Positions 1 to 10,063 are shown, counted from the first letter of the stretch. The stretch is DNA of 64,000 bases from Triticum aestivum (GCF_018294505.1 NC_057801.1:435342201-435406200); one strand, 5' to 3'. Notes: generated from the letters alone by a model not told the origin. A program made the numbers and translations.

Positions 1-610
1 GACTCCCTCACTCGTGCATTGCACGGAACATCAATATGCATTTTTTTACAAAACACCTGTTGTGATTGACCCATGCAGGAGTAATCCCATGTGTAAAAAG
101 TAATGATATCTCGAGAATTTTACCGGAAAACTGGTATCTCGAGAATGTCATCAAAAAAATGAAAGATGAGAGATAAGGCGAGGAGGAGTGGAGCGTGGTA
201 GTGACTGGTGGTCGGAATGGGCGGAGGCATGGGGATGGATGGCCCCGGCAGGCGGCAGCGGCCACCATGCATGCTAGATTGTTCCAGAGACTTATTCCTT
301 TTTTAATTGCTGAGCAATGAGGTTGCGGGAGATAATGATGTGGAGAGAGGTGCGGGTATCTTTTCTAAAATTATCATAGTTTGCTTTCTATCCGTCAGAT
401 ATAGATCATACGGTCTGTATTACAAGATGGCAGGCACACCATCATCGCCAACTTGTTTTTTTATAAGGGTACAGATGATAAGTCTGCTGACTACTAAAGT
501 AAAGTGGAATTTGTCCATGTTATGCAAGTAAATAAAGGTGATTGTTTATCATACGGGTAAGGTTGGATGAAGGGTGTTAGGAACAAATGCTCCGCCTAGA
601 GCATGTGTGT
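1..610. other. Anonymous AT-leaning sequence, no gene seen
   Basis: No open frame here resembles a known protein, and no TE terminus, RNA gene or repeat array is visible. The longest frames are under 90 codons with unremarkable composition. By position it could be interior sequence of the CACTA element whose right end lies at 10284, but nothing here shows that directly. Confidence 0.4.
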
Positions 611-635
611 GTGAGATGGAGTCTTAGTGTGTGTG

Positions 636-694
<59 letters not shown>

Positions 695-775
695 TCTTAG
701 TTTGTGTGTATGTGTGTGTGTGAGAGAGAGAGATAGAGAGAGATGGAGTCTTAGTGTGTGGGGGGGTGTGCGTGC

Positions 776-828
<53 letters not shown>

Positions 829-900
829 TGATGGAGTCTTAGTGTGTGTGTGGAGGGGGGTGCGTGCGTGCGTGCGTGCGTGTGTGTGTGTGTGTCGCGG
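611..900 (+). repeat. Compound minisatellite: GATGGAGTCTTAGT core plus (TG)n(AG)n
   Basis: The core GATGGAGTCTTAGT occurs at about 615, 688, 742 and 830, each followed by a TG/GT run and then an AG run leading into the next core. Spacings are 73, 54 and 88 bp, so unit length varies through the dinucleotide tracts while the core is kept. The final unit ends in GTGC/GT tracts. This is tandem amplification of a whole TG-AG unit, not a simple microsatellite. The open frames across it encode Val-Cys and Arg-Glu runs and are artefacts of the repeat. Confidence 0.9.
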
Positions 901-2600
901 GGTCCTCTATGGCGGATGTAATTTAAGTGTGCATGGCTTCATCATAGAGAGGTGATGTGTATGGCAGAGGCCACCAATGATGGGGTGCGAGAGAGAAAAT
1001 GCCCGTAGAGAGGGAAGAGAAGGTGTGTGCGCGTGAGAGGAGTCGACATCGAGAGAACGTGTTTGTTCGAGAGACATCAAGGAAGACTACTATATATCGA
1101 TGGTGCATGTAGGCGGGAATTAAGCAAAGGGATGGTCTTATTGGTTTCGAGGATATAGGGGAAGAGTGAGAGGCGGGAGGGTGTAGCTAGAAGGAGATTG
1201 TTAAGTGTGAGTGTGTGTTTTACCCATCCAGGCGGAAGTTATGTGCACAAAAGAGGAGAACGATTCGATGTGGCGTTAGGATTGAGGGTAATTAACTACG
1301 TATAGAGACATAGAGACCTTGAACATGCATGTGTGAGAGGTATACATGTATACGTGGGATGTGTGTGTGTGCGCACGCGCATGATCGAGATAAAAGAAAC
1401 AAGACATAAGTCATAAGATCAACGACATGGGAGAGACGGATCGGTATGACAATATGCATGCATGTGAGAATGCAGGGAAGAAGGCCCGACAATCGAGCAC
1501 GTGTTTTTGTCTTTAAGAGATAGTGGCGTGGACTGGAGCATGCATCTATGGCGAGCAGAGGAAGTAAGGCGCAACGATTGTGCAAAAGAGATCAACCTAT
1601 AAATGCATATGTATGGAGAGACATATATAGTGTGGGTGATAGGAAGCAAGACTCCGTGCGAGAAAGAAATGTTGATGGAGAAACTACAGATAGATACAGA
1701 GATGGAGATGCTAGCTAGAGGGACATCCGCTAGTTTGGGTGTTGGAGATGACCGTTGGGTGGTTCAGAGGGTGAAGTTATATATGTGTGTGAGAGGGCAC
1801 TTGACTGCATGTAGAGAGAAACATATGTAGTGTGCGTGATAGGAATCAAGAGTGAGGGCAAGAAAGAAGGTTGATGGAGAAACAGATAAATAGAAAGATA
1901 AAGATGCTAGCTAGTGTGCGTTAGAGATAGGAGTCGAGTGGATCAGAAGGCTGAGTTATGTGTGTGGATGTGAGAGAGATAGAGAGAGGGTGCATGTGAG
2001 TCACATACAAACAGATATCAGAGAGAAATTAGATCCCGAGAGACGGAGTTTTGTGTATACGAGAGAGAAACATATTTCACAACGAGAGTGATAGCTAGAG
2101 AGACATATGAGGGAACACAAGATATCTCTAGGGAGAGAGAGTGTGTGTGAGCGACATACAAGAGAACAATGGAGAAATATGAGACCCTCGGAGACAAAGT
2201 TTGTGTTTGTGTGTGAGAAAGAGATATTTAAGAGGAAGAGTCATAGGTTCTCATATATAAGGAGCGAAAGACATCTCTGTATGAGGGGTGTGCGAGTGGC
2301 ACACATGGGAATAGTAGAGAGAAATGAGACCCCGAGAGACAAAGTTTTGTGTTTGTGTGAGAGAAAGAGATTCCACATGGAGAATCATAGTTAGAGACAC
2401 ATAGCACGGAGCGAGATATACTTAGAGAGAGATAGAGTGATGAAGGTCGAGGGAGAGAGTACCGTCAGTGTGTTACGAAGATAAAAGATCATTGTCAACA
2501 TACAGGTAGCACGAGAGATACCTGAGAGACGATGAACGCGTATAGGTCCAGAGAGATAGTCCTATATAAGCATGAGTGATAGCTATATGAGACGAATATC
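901..2600 (+). repeat. GA-rich degenerate tandem-repeat tract
   Basis: About 1.7 kb with GAGAGA, GAGACAT and TGTGTG words throughout. Larger repeats are still visible. The phrase GAGACATATATAGTGTG...GATAGGAAGCAAG...GATGCTAGCTAG near 1617-1720 recurs in altered form near 1817-1915, about 205 bp later. The phrase ATGAGACC...GAGACAAAGTTTGTGTTTGTG near 2178-2215 recurs near 2325-2362. It therefore looks like an old, eroded array related to the minisatellite on its left. No credible protein is encoded. Confidence 0.65.
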
Positions 2601-3330
2601 TGGATTAAAGGGGATTCAAATATTTAAACTGGAGATCACGACATCGATAATATCATAACGCAAATTTGTGTATCCAACATGCATATTCATTTGAATTTGG
2701 GCACACGTGTAATGTTATATAGTTTATCAATATTGGTGATCCATAGATTCTTTAATTACAAACAATGCATGGTTTATATGCAATTAATGTCTAAACGGGA
2801 TTACACTATATGTTGCGTGTGTGAAACACATTATACATGTTTGAGAAGTAAAAAAACCCGCATGAAACACACATTAATTGGAGACAGTTAGCGAGGAATG
2901 CATACATTGGATTTCAACATAAAGTGGTTTCAAATATTTGAAAATCCAAATTGATGGATACAACCTTATGAATCTGAGATCATGCCATTTGTAAACCATA
3001 TTTATGTATAAATGGTGTTGTGCTTTTGAAAGTATATATATAAAAAAATGATGTATATAGAATCTAATTCCAATTGAAAATGGATCCCGCCCAAAAAAAA
3101 TAGAATACAAACGGGATTCGAATTGAGTTGGCACGGTAAACGTGCACTCTACAAAATTTGAACGAAGCGGGGAAAGTCGCAGTAACCGGCCGAAACCACA
3201 ATCTGTGAGATGGAAATTACTACTACCTATCCCTGCCACGCAAAGCCTATCTGCTGGATTTCTATAGGTTTCGATAGGGGTAGGTTTGTAATTTCACCCA
3301 AACGTGACGTAACCGCCTCTCACCCGGATT
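2601..3330. other. Unassigned spacer upstream of the CACTA-borne gene
   Basis: AT-rich sequence with poly-A/T tracts and no protein or TE signature that I recognise. Its right part (3250-3330, with GTAGGTTTGTAATTTCACCC) resembles 3510-3540 (GCTAAGTTTGTAAATTTCC), so it may be the start of the duplicated promoter-like block that follows. Confidence 0.35.
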
Positions 3331-3632
3331 CATACACGATGGGCGCCAAAACACACTATGTCCTCAGCCGAAATTGACTCCCTTCCCAATTCATATTCGT
3401 ACACGGTGGGCGCCAAAAACAAACTCTCGTCGGCAAATATTTGGTGTATGTGAGATTACCGTCATATCCCCAACCGACTAATGTTGCTATGATGTAGTAC
3501 AAATTTGAAAAGGGGGCTAAGTTTGTAAATTTCCTTGCATTTGAGACAAGCGCGCCCTGAATACATGGTTCCCCCCTACATCTCTACCTCCCTTTTCCCC
3601 ATTCGAACTCCGTGGGCACCAAAACACCCTCT
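3331..3632. promoter_or_regulatory. Promoter-like block with three GGCGCCAAAA (E2F-like) boxes
   Basis: GGCGCCAAAA occurs at 3342-3351 and 3409-3418, and as GGCACCAAAA at 3615-3624; the third has the C-to-T change expected at a methylated CpG. Each lies in a related context (ATTCATACACGATG, ATTCGTACACGGTG, ATTCGAACTCCGTG), so the whole neighbourhood is a duplicated unit. On the opposite strand the box reads TTTTGGCGCC, which fits the plant E2F consensus TTTSSCGC. The block lies just upstream of a GC-rich, Pro/Arg-rich open region (3695-4147) that could be a first exon. Promoter function is inference. Confidence 0.4.
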
Positions 3633-4577
3633 CCACCCCACCCTCCTCCGTCCGCCACCGTCCGCCACCCCATCCACCGCCGTCCTCCTCCACCATGCCG
3701 GAGCTGATACCCCGACGCCGCCGTCCATTACAAGATATCGACCTCTCTCATCCACGGCTTCGGACCGGGATCCTTGCATCCCGTCCTCTTGCTTCATCCC
3801 CGCCGTCGTCCACCTTGCCGGCACTGCTCCGACGACCGTCTCGTCCACCGCACCCCGCCACTACCGTCTACCCTCCTAGATCTGCTTCCATGCCGCCGAC
3901 AGCCATCGCTACCGCAGCACCGTCAAATTCTCAGCAGATGTGTACACGGCGCTGCACCAGAGGCTGTACTCTTCGTATCAGCTCAACTTATTTATCGCAG
4001 CAAGAAAATATATCGCCACTGCTTTACTCCAATTTCTTGTCTTGGTTGCGAAGTTGCCTTTGTCCGGTTTGCACCTTCAAGTCCGCCATGGCACGCTCAA
4101 CACTATACTCCCAATGCTTATGGTTTTCCCCTTTTATTCCACACTAGTTAAATCACAGTAGACTAAATTTCAAAATTGGTTCAGTTGATTTTTCAGAGCT
4201 TGCCGGAGTTCGCCGGTGCGATCGAAGGGGCTCGGGTGGTTGTGGGGCCTCGGCGAATGAAGAAAACTCGACGTGTGGGGGGGTTGGGGCGGGGGAGGGG
4301 TGGGGATAGTGGAGGAACACAGGCGGTGGGGGCCAGTGGTCCGGCCGGCGGCCCGTGCGGTGTTCTGTATGGGAAGAATCAGAGACGAGGTAGAAGAAGG
4401 GTTAGGAGATGTAGGATCTTCATCCAACCGCCTGAAATAGTCAAGAGACAGCTGGGAGTTGCATTCTTAATGCGCTCTGGTTCATCATGTGTGGGCACTG
4501 TGCAACCAACATTTTATTATCCAAAATCTGCTTGCTCTTCTTTACCATGTTCCTCTTCCGTTCTTCTTTAATATGTA

Positions 4578-4736
4578 CTCTCTCCGTTCCTAAATACAAG
4601 TCTTTGTATAGATTCCACCATGGACTACATATGGAGAAAAATGAGTGAATCTACACTCTAAAATGTATCTGGATACATCTGTGTGTGATCCATAGTGGAA
4701 ATCTCTACCAAGACTTATATTTTGGAATGGAGGGAG
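4578..4736. mobile_element. Stowaway (Tc1/mariner) MITE
   Basis: The element begins CTCTCTCCGTTCC and ends GGAATGGAGGGAG, the Stowaway terminal inverted repeats with one mismatch, and is flanked by TA on both sides (4576-4577 and 4737-4738). Its 159-bp interior is largely self-complementary: AAGTCTTTGTATAGATTCC on the left and the complement of CTACCAAGACTTATATTTTGG on the right, with ACTCTAAAATGTATCTGGA in the middle. It encodes nothing and would need a mariner transposase in trans. It lies in a non-coding stretch of the gene region. Confidence 0.9.
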
Positions 4737-4825
4737 TATGATAGTAGTACATTATGTTCCTTGTACTGAAGATGAGCAGGGACATTTGCAGTGTAGAGGT
4801 CTATACGGTCGGTTGTGATGAACAC

Positions 4826-4925
4826 TTTGAGCCTCTTTGATTCATAGGATCTTGTAAACATAGGAATAGGATTTGTAGTGACCTGCCCACTTGAATCCTA
4901 TAAGAATAGCAAGGAAGTGCGGGGA
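4826..4925. mobile_element. Possible truncated Harbinger/Tourist-like MITE remnant
   Basis: The wording TTTGATTCATAGGAT...AACATAGGAATAGGAT...TTGAATCCTATAAGAATAG resembles the left part of the Triticeae PIF-Harbinger MITE group, with its TTTGATTCATAGGA ends. Only the left part is present. No matching right terminus or target duplication is visible, so this is a fragment at best. Confidence 0.3.
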
Positions 4926-5155
4926 GCTATGTCGCCTTTGAGAGTTACATTGATATTAATAGTACCGCACCTTCACTTCAAGAGAGCTGGTATCCGAAGC
5001 CTTTCTAGCCGTACCGGCAATACTAGCACATATATTCCAGCAAGTTCCACTTTGTTGATTTTACTCTGATGCTTACGGTTTTCCCCATTATATCTACACT
5101 ATGATATGTGTAGCTGCTTTGTGCCGCACTAGCAGCAGTGCACTCTTGAAGCTAA

Positions 5156-5300
5156 ACACTGCAATGACTTACAAAATTCGCACCAAGCCATTGAGTGCCA
5201 TTCTGGATGCAATGAAACTCATACGCTCCCCACCTATTGATTCGTGTTCAGAATATGATCCTAATGACTCTTGTTCAAAATTGCCACATATAGAGAGATA
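5156..5300 (+). pseudogene. Decayed duplicate of exon A of the CACTA-borne gene
   Basis: The stretch from GCAATGACTTACAAAATTCG through GACTCTTGTTC is a near copy of 5968-6088 about 805 bp downstream. Both encode the same M-T-Y-K-I-x-T-K-x-L-S-A-I-L segment followed by R-S-P-P-x-D-S-C-S-E-Y. This upstream copy runs into a stop soon after the homologous part and lacks the splice donor of the downstream copy, so it looks like a non-functional product of the same segmental duplication. Confidence 0.6.
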
Positions 5301-5962
5301 GCATGGTATTGCATTTCTTTGGGCGCTGTGATTCATCATGAGTGGGCAACCAACATTGTATGCAATGAAGCGGAACCTCAAGAATATGCTTCCTCTTCTG
5401 TTCTTTAACATGTTCCTCTTTGTTTATTCTGTATTTAGTACGTACAGTATGTTCCTTGTCAGGAAGGGGCGCAGGGACATCTGCAGTCAACAGCTGATAG
5501 AGCTGGCCTGTACGTGATCGATAGGCTTTCAATTACTAGCGGCAATACAACACCGTATTTTCAAGCCAGTTCCACTTTCCTGATTTATATATCGTGGTTA
5601 TGGTGTACCCCTGTTATGTACACTATGATCTGCCTAGTTGTTGTGTTCTCTTGTTATCATGGTTTGGCAATAAACTCTCTATACACTATATTATGAACCT
5701 ATCATCTGCCAGCTATCCTTACTTCTGGAGCCTATTTTTTGTGTACTTGTGCCAGATTATATAAATGCATGCACCATATTACAGCACACATGAGCTCTCT
5801 CATCAGAATCCAGTGATAGCACACAAGTGTTTACAGGGGCGCCCCTATATTAGAATATCATTTGCATTACAAAGATAATCTCACAACTATTTATGTTTTC
5901 ATGGTTCTCGGGATATTATACGCAATTACAGTGAATATCAGAATCCGTGCATCAGAAGAATA

Positions 5963-7256
5963 TTGTGGAACACTGCAATGACTTACAAAATTGGCACCAA
6001 GGCATTGAGTGCCATTCTGGAAGCAATGAAACTCGTACGCTCCCCACCTGTTGATTCTTGTTCAGAATATCATCCTAATGACTATTGTAACCTCGAGGAG
6101 TCAAAGGTAGATGGCCCGTCCTGTTCACCCATCAAGGTGCCTGTTCTAATTTGGCAAGGTTTTATTGATTGCGCGTATCTTGCTTATGTTGTCTTGCATT
6201 TCTTCTACTTTGTTGCACCGCCATCTGCTTAGTTTACTCATCATATAACTCGAGATGCCATGCCCATCCATTATCAATACATATTCCATCTGTCATCATA
6301 CCGTGTTTTTCACTCAAATGTTGTGCTTGTGCATCAGACATCAGAAAGGAAGAGGGTGATTTCCGAACCTGAAGGAGCACCAGCAATGTCCTTGAAAAAT
6401 GTGGTGGTGCCGGAGAAATCAGACAGCGCCCCACTTATATTGGCTGTACAACCAGTGACACAAAACGTAGGACCGACTCCAGCAGACTGTACCCATACTT
6501 CACTGGCCACACCACTAGCCCCACCACACAGGACCTGCTCTCCAGCAAAAGGTATACTGATTTCATTTGCCATAGCACCAGCCATACCACAGAAAAGTCT
6601 CACTCCAACAAAAAGTACAGCAAGTCCACTGGCTGAAGACCTATCCCAACTGCAGAGACGGCCAATTCCTGCAGATTGGAACCCCATTCCATTTATTCCT
6701 AGTTTAAAAGACAATGCTTTCAATGTTGTTAGGGACTACATGCATATATTCCCATCATGGGAAGATTATAGTGAAGACAAACACTATTTTCACATCTTCC
6801 TGTCCAACTTACGTGTAAGTGCTATTATTCATGGTTATTATTTTCCTATTTTCTGCTGATCGAACACATCAATGATTTACATTACATTGTTGTAACTAGG
6901 AGAGGGTCAATCTAGATAGTCATGACGAGCAAAGCTTGTTTGTGCTTTTCAAGGAAGCATTGCAGCAGTATCAGTGTTACCTGAGGAAATCACACTTTGA
7001 TGGCAAGTCTATAAACGAATTTCCGGTGAAGTCTCCTGTGCTAAATTTAGAAGACATTGAATGGAAAAACCTTGTTATGCACTGGTCTCGTTCCCAGGAT
7101 GAGGTACTGTCAATGAAATCACATGACAATTTGAACTTCTACTTTTCCGCATGTGTCTTACGGATCTTTTTTGCAAGAAATCTGCTCAAAGAAGAATTCC
7201 GGTTTGAAAAGAACGACAGGATATCGCAAATATGCTGCCCGCTGCTTTGCTCTTGT
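5963..7256 (+). pseudogene. CACTA-borne multi-exon gene, En/Spm-associated (Transposase_24-like) protein, decayed
   Basis: Three exons splice in frame with GT-AG introns. Exon A (5963-6136) ends CCCATCAAG|GTGCC and joins exon B (6338-6814) at CATCAG|ACA; exon B ends TTACGT|GTAAGT and joins exon C (6900-7103) at CTAG|GAGAGG, which ends GATGAG|GTACTG. All junctions are phase 0, giving about 285 codons. Exon B is Pro/Thr/Ser-rich, then A-D-W-N-P-I-P-F and S-W-E-D-Y-S-E-D-K-H-Y-F. Exon C carries F-K-E-A-L-Q-Q-Y and E-W-K-N-L-V-M-H-W-S. A fourth piece near 7177-7256 (K-K-N...T-T-G-Y-R-K-Y-A) fits the same family, but the obvious acceptor AG at 7176-7177 puts it one base out of frame. By eye this resembles the protein carried with plant CACTA transposons beside TNP2 (PF03004-like); a host gene cannot be excluded. 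Confidence 0.5.
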
Positions 7257-7790
7257 TAGTACCTGTTGTCTTGTATCACTGTACTTGCATACATACCTGG
7301 TTCATTATGTGACAGCAGTATGCATGATAGCTTGCTTATCAATTGTTCGCTCCAAATTATCTGATCTATATGAATTGTTACATTAGTGTAGAATATATCC
7401 AATGCCAATGAATTTTTTTAGCTCTGCATTGTTCTTGTAAGTACATGTTGTCCTTTATCAGTGTACTTATATTGACAAGTAGTTATTCATGTACCATCAC
7501 TCTACAGCTTATTTTCCTTTGCCCTCCATTTTCTACACATCAGATCTATATTTACTCTTACCATAAGGTTGGTACTAAAGAAGTTTAGCTGTGCATTGCT
7601 CTTGGCTGTGCCTTTTGCCTGTATTGCTGCACATACATTTATAGCTACTTGGTTATGTAGCATCACTCTTCATCTTATCTTAAATATTCTCCATTTTTTC
7701 GTATATTATCACATCTATATTTACTCTTAACAAAATGTAGAATAAAGGCAATGCTTATGAAGAAGATTCTGTGGTAAACTTCTTGAATTG
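7244..7790 (+). repeat. Three imperfect ~170-180 bp tandem repeats
   Basis: Units start near 7244 (GCTTTGCTCTTGTTAGTACC), 7422 (GCTCTGCATTGTTCTTGTAAG) and 7590 (GCTGTGCATTGCTCTTGGC). They share TGTTGTC...ATCA.TGTACTT, then ACCATCACTCT and CATCAGATCTATATTTACTC. The first unit overlaps the last recognisable exon piece, so the array appears to have grown by copying an exon edge and its downstream intron. A C-tract at 7791-7800 ends the array. Confidence 0.65.
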
Positions 7791-8090
7791 CCCCCCCCCC
7801 ATCAGCATGGACAAGGGCTTTATAGAGCCTGTCTTCACCAGTAATGTAAGTTTGTCCTTCTCAAGCCTTCAAACTTTGTTGTGTATATTTGGTTAGGCAT
7901 GACTGCAACAGCTGTTTATTTTTGGTGTTTGCATCAAATTGCATGTTTAAAGTTTATTATGTAGTTCATAAACAAAAGTTTGTCCTTCTCAATTTAAGTT
8001 TTCAGTTGTACAACCAAGTTCCTTCTTCATACCATGTAAATTAAACTATACAGAGCAAGTGATCTTCTTTTGCACTGCATGTATGCTTCT
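7791..8090. other. Non-coding stretch between two repeat blocks
   Basis: No open frame of note. Short near-repeats are present: GTAAGTTTGTCCTTCTCAA near 7846 and AAAAGTTTGTCCTTCTCAA near 7974, about 128 bp apart, so the habit of local duplication continues through this stretch. A GTAAG at 7846 could be a splice donor of the decayed gene, but no partner exon is evident. Confidence 0.4.
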
Positions 8091-8440
8091 GTTCTTCATC
8101 CGTAATCCAGTGGTGTGGTGAACCTACCCACTACAGCACAATGTCATATTCTGCAATGTCTTAACTATGAACAATGGCATATCATTCTACTATTATTTAA
8201 ACCGTCTCTTTATTTGCCAATCTGAAATGGGATAAATTGACAACCCACTAACCATTGATACTTATGAGTTCTTGATCTGTAATCCAGTGGTGTCGTGAAG
8301 CTGCCAACTCCTTCACAATGTCATTTCCTGCCATGTCTGGACCTGAACAATACCATATTGTGTTAATGCAATTTTAAACTGTGTCACTTTATTCGTCAGT
8401 AAGAAATGTGATGAATTGTCAGCACTGATACTTTTATGTG
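8091..8440 (+). repeat. 177-bp tandem duplication
   Basis: GTTCTTCATCCGTAATCCAG at 8091 recurs as GTTCTTGATCTGTAATCCAG at 8268, and the similarity runs on through CACAATGTCAT, the CAATGTC/CCATGTC segment, GAACAAT, TTTAAAC, TTTATT and ATTGATACTTATG. Unit length is 177 bp with moderate divergence. No coding content is visible. Confidence 0.8.
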
Positions 8441-8610
8441 CAAAATCTGTCATCTGTCTGCTTGCTTATCTTTCAGAGTGAGGAAGATATAAGTGTTGAA
8501 CAAGCGTAGTCTCATCATCTTGCTCAGGTCTTGCGCTGCAGCTCGCCAGCAGGGCTAACCTTTCTTGGAGTCTATGGAAGTGTTGTCGGTTTTGTATATT
8601 ATTTTGTCAG

Positions 8611-8730
8611 CGTGTTTATTTGCACTGGTGGCGATCTTTGATGCCCAGTGTATGTAATCTGCTATCTGCTTGTGCTTTATTATCATAGTGGCGAACTTTG
8701 ATGCCCAGTGGATGTAATATGCCATAATTT
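8611..8730 (+). repeat. 60-bp tandem duplication
   Basis: GTGGCGATCTTTGATGCCCA at 8628 and GTGGCGAACTTTGATGCCCA at 8688 are exactly 60 bp apart, with GTATGTAATCTGC and GGATGTAATATGC following. This is the fourth separate local duplication downstream of the decayed gene. Confidence 0.8.
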
Positions 8731-9549
8731 CTTTATTGTATAGTCTAGGTTTTTTCACGATGCTGCAGTTATTTTACTGTATATATATCATGTCTTCGCA
8801 GTAAACCGGCCAAACCGTAAAATTATAGTACATAATGGCCGTCATGCAATCACGATGTATGATCCGCATCATGGGCCCCATCAAACTGGCCCACTAGTAG
8901 ATCCGGGCCTTTAATAGGCCGAGTAACCCCCGGCCCTCTTTTCGCAAGAAAACTCAATGGGCTCTTAGGAGGCTGAGAAGTAGGTTTGGCCTGAAACGTG
9001 TCGAATAGCTCACGGGCCGGTAGCAGCCCGAAATGGACCCCGGCCCATGACTGTGCGAATCAAATCACGGGCTTTTAACAGGCCAAAGTTGTCTCGGTCC
9101 TTGTTTGGCCCAATCAGATATCGGCTGCGAGCAGGCCGGATGCAAAGCGGGCCGTAGTTAGGCCCAACTGTATGATGGGCTTTTAACAGGCCGAAATTAA
9201 TTTAGGGCGGAAATGTTAAACAGGCCCTTAACAGGCCAAAACTAATATCAGGCCGAATTACTAAATGGGCTTTTAGCAAGTGGGCCCAAAATCATAGCGT
9301 CCAGTTAACGGGCCGAATCTGATATGGGCCATAATTGAGCCCAAAGCCTCTTAAAGGGTCGGACCTGATCTGGGCCGTGATTTCGCCCAAAACGTGGGAG
9401 GCTTTTAATGGGCCGGATCTCATATGGGCCATTATTAGGCCCGGAACATGGTAGGCCATTAATGGACCATATCAAATATGGGCCGACATTTGGCCCAAAA
9501 TATGGCAGCCAGTTAATGGGCCGTCCTACTAGGGTCCTCAAAATCTTGT

Positions 9550-9840
9550 GGGCCTACAGCTGGGCCGGCCCGTTAATGTCGGCAAAATCTCATGGGCCTT
9601 TAGCTGGGCCAACCCATTATGATCCGCAAGAATTTTGTGGGCCTTTACCTGGGCCGGCCCATTATGGCACACAAAAATCTTGCGGGCCTTTACCAGGGCC
9701 GGCCCATTATGGCCCATGAAATCTTGTGGGCCTTTAGCTGGGCCAGCCCATTATTGTCCGCAAAATCTCGTGGGCCTTTAGCTGGGCCGGCCCATTATGG
9801 TCCGCAAAATCTTGTGGGCCTTTAGTTGGGCCGGCCCATT
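9550..9840 (+). repeat. 45-bp subterminal minisatellite with TGGGCCGGCCCA palindrome
   Basis: About six and a half units of GGGCCTTTAGCTGGGCC + GGCCCATTATGG + TCCGCAAAATCTTGT, 45 bp each with point differences. Each full unit contains TGGGCCGGCCCA, a 12-bp palindrome of two GGCCCA words (GGCCCA is the core of plant TCP site II). To the left, 8880-9550 holds more irregular, older repeats of the same kind (AACAGGCC, ATGGGCC, TTAATGGGCC). Such arrays are typical of CACTA subterminal regions. Spacing, palindromic unit and absence of unique spacers argue against a CRISPR. Confidence 0.85.
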
Positions 9841-9858
9841 TAAACTTGATGGGCCGTG

Positions 9859-10063
9859 CCACGTGTCGATGTATCATAGGCGCCTTCTGTCCAATGAGTG
9901 GATGACATCTATCCCAACGATGAGTCGACACGTGTTTCCTCCAGCCAATGATGATTTTACATGTGGAAAATCCTCATTGGTCAGGGCTGTTAACGGGTAA
10001 TTGGATCCAAAACCCGACCCGATAGCTTAACGGCGTTCCGTTACGGTGGATGCCACGTGTCGG
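9859..10063. promoter_or_regulatory. Three CACGTGT (G-box/ABRE-like) sites in the CACTA end
   Basis: CCACGTGTCG at 9859-9868, the palindrome ACACGTGT at 9928-9935, and CCACGTGTCGG at 10053-10063. CACGTG is the G-box bound by plant bZIP and bHLH factors. Three within 205 bp next to a dense GGCCCA array is more than expected by chance, but no transcript evidence is available and functional meaning is inferred. Confidence 0.4.

Larger units (their letters stand above)
3535..5962 (+). other. 5' part of the CACTA-borne gene: Pro-rich putative first exon and duplicated intronic blocks
   Basis: 3695-4147 is an open GC-rich stretch starting with ATG and encoding a basic, Pro/Ser/Arg-rich segment; a parallel frame starts at 3535. 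Compositionally it looks like a grass-type first exon, but no domain is recognisable and I cannot identify its splice partner. Downstream sequence is built from repeated blocks. TTATGGTTTTCCCCTT...CACACTA near 4119-4146 recurs near 5072-5103 and, more diverged, near 5598-5629. GTTCATCATGTGTGGGC near 4480 recurs near 5331. AGCAGGGACATTTGCAG near 4775 recurs near 5469. A Stowaway MITE sits at 4578-4736. Confidence 0.35.

Noticed and set aside
627..842. 71-codon open frame over the minisatellite
   Set aside because: Its Val-Cys and Arg-Glu repeats come directly from the TG and AG dinucleotide tracts.
4176..4571. 131-codon Gly/Arg-rich frame after the putative first exon
   Set aside because: Composition reflects a GGGGCGGGGG-type tract; an overlapping antisense frame is equally open, no homologous domain is visible, and parts of it recur as non-coding sequence near 5285-5420.
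9408..9825. Open frames with repeated GPLAGPAHYGP-like peptides
   Set aside because: They are read-through of the 45-bp GGGCC minisatellite, whose length is a multiple of three and therefore stays open by itself.
9550..9840. CRISPR-like regular repeats
   Set aside because: Repeats are contiguous 45-bp units without unique spacers, the unit is GGCCCA-rich and palindromic, and the context is the end of a plant CACTA transposon.
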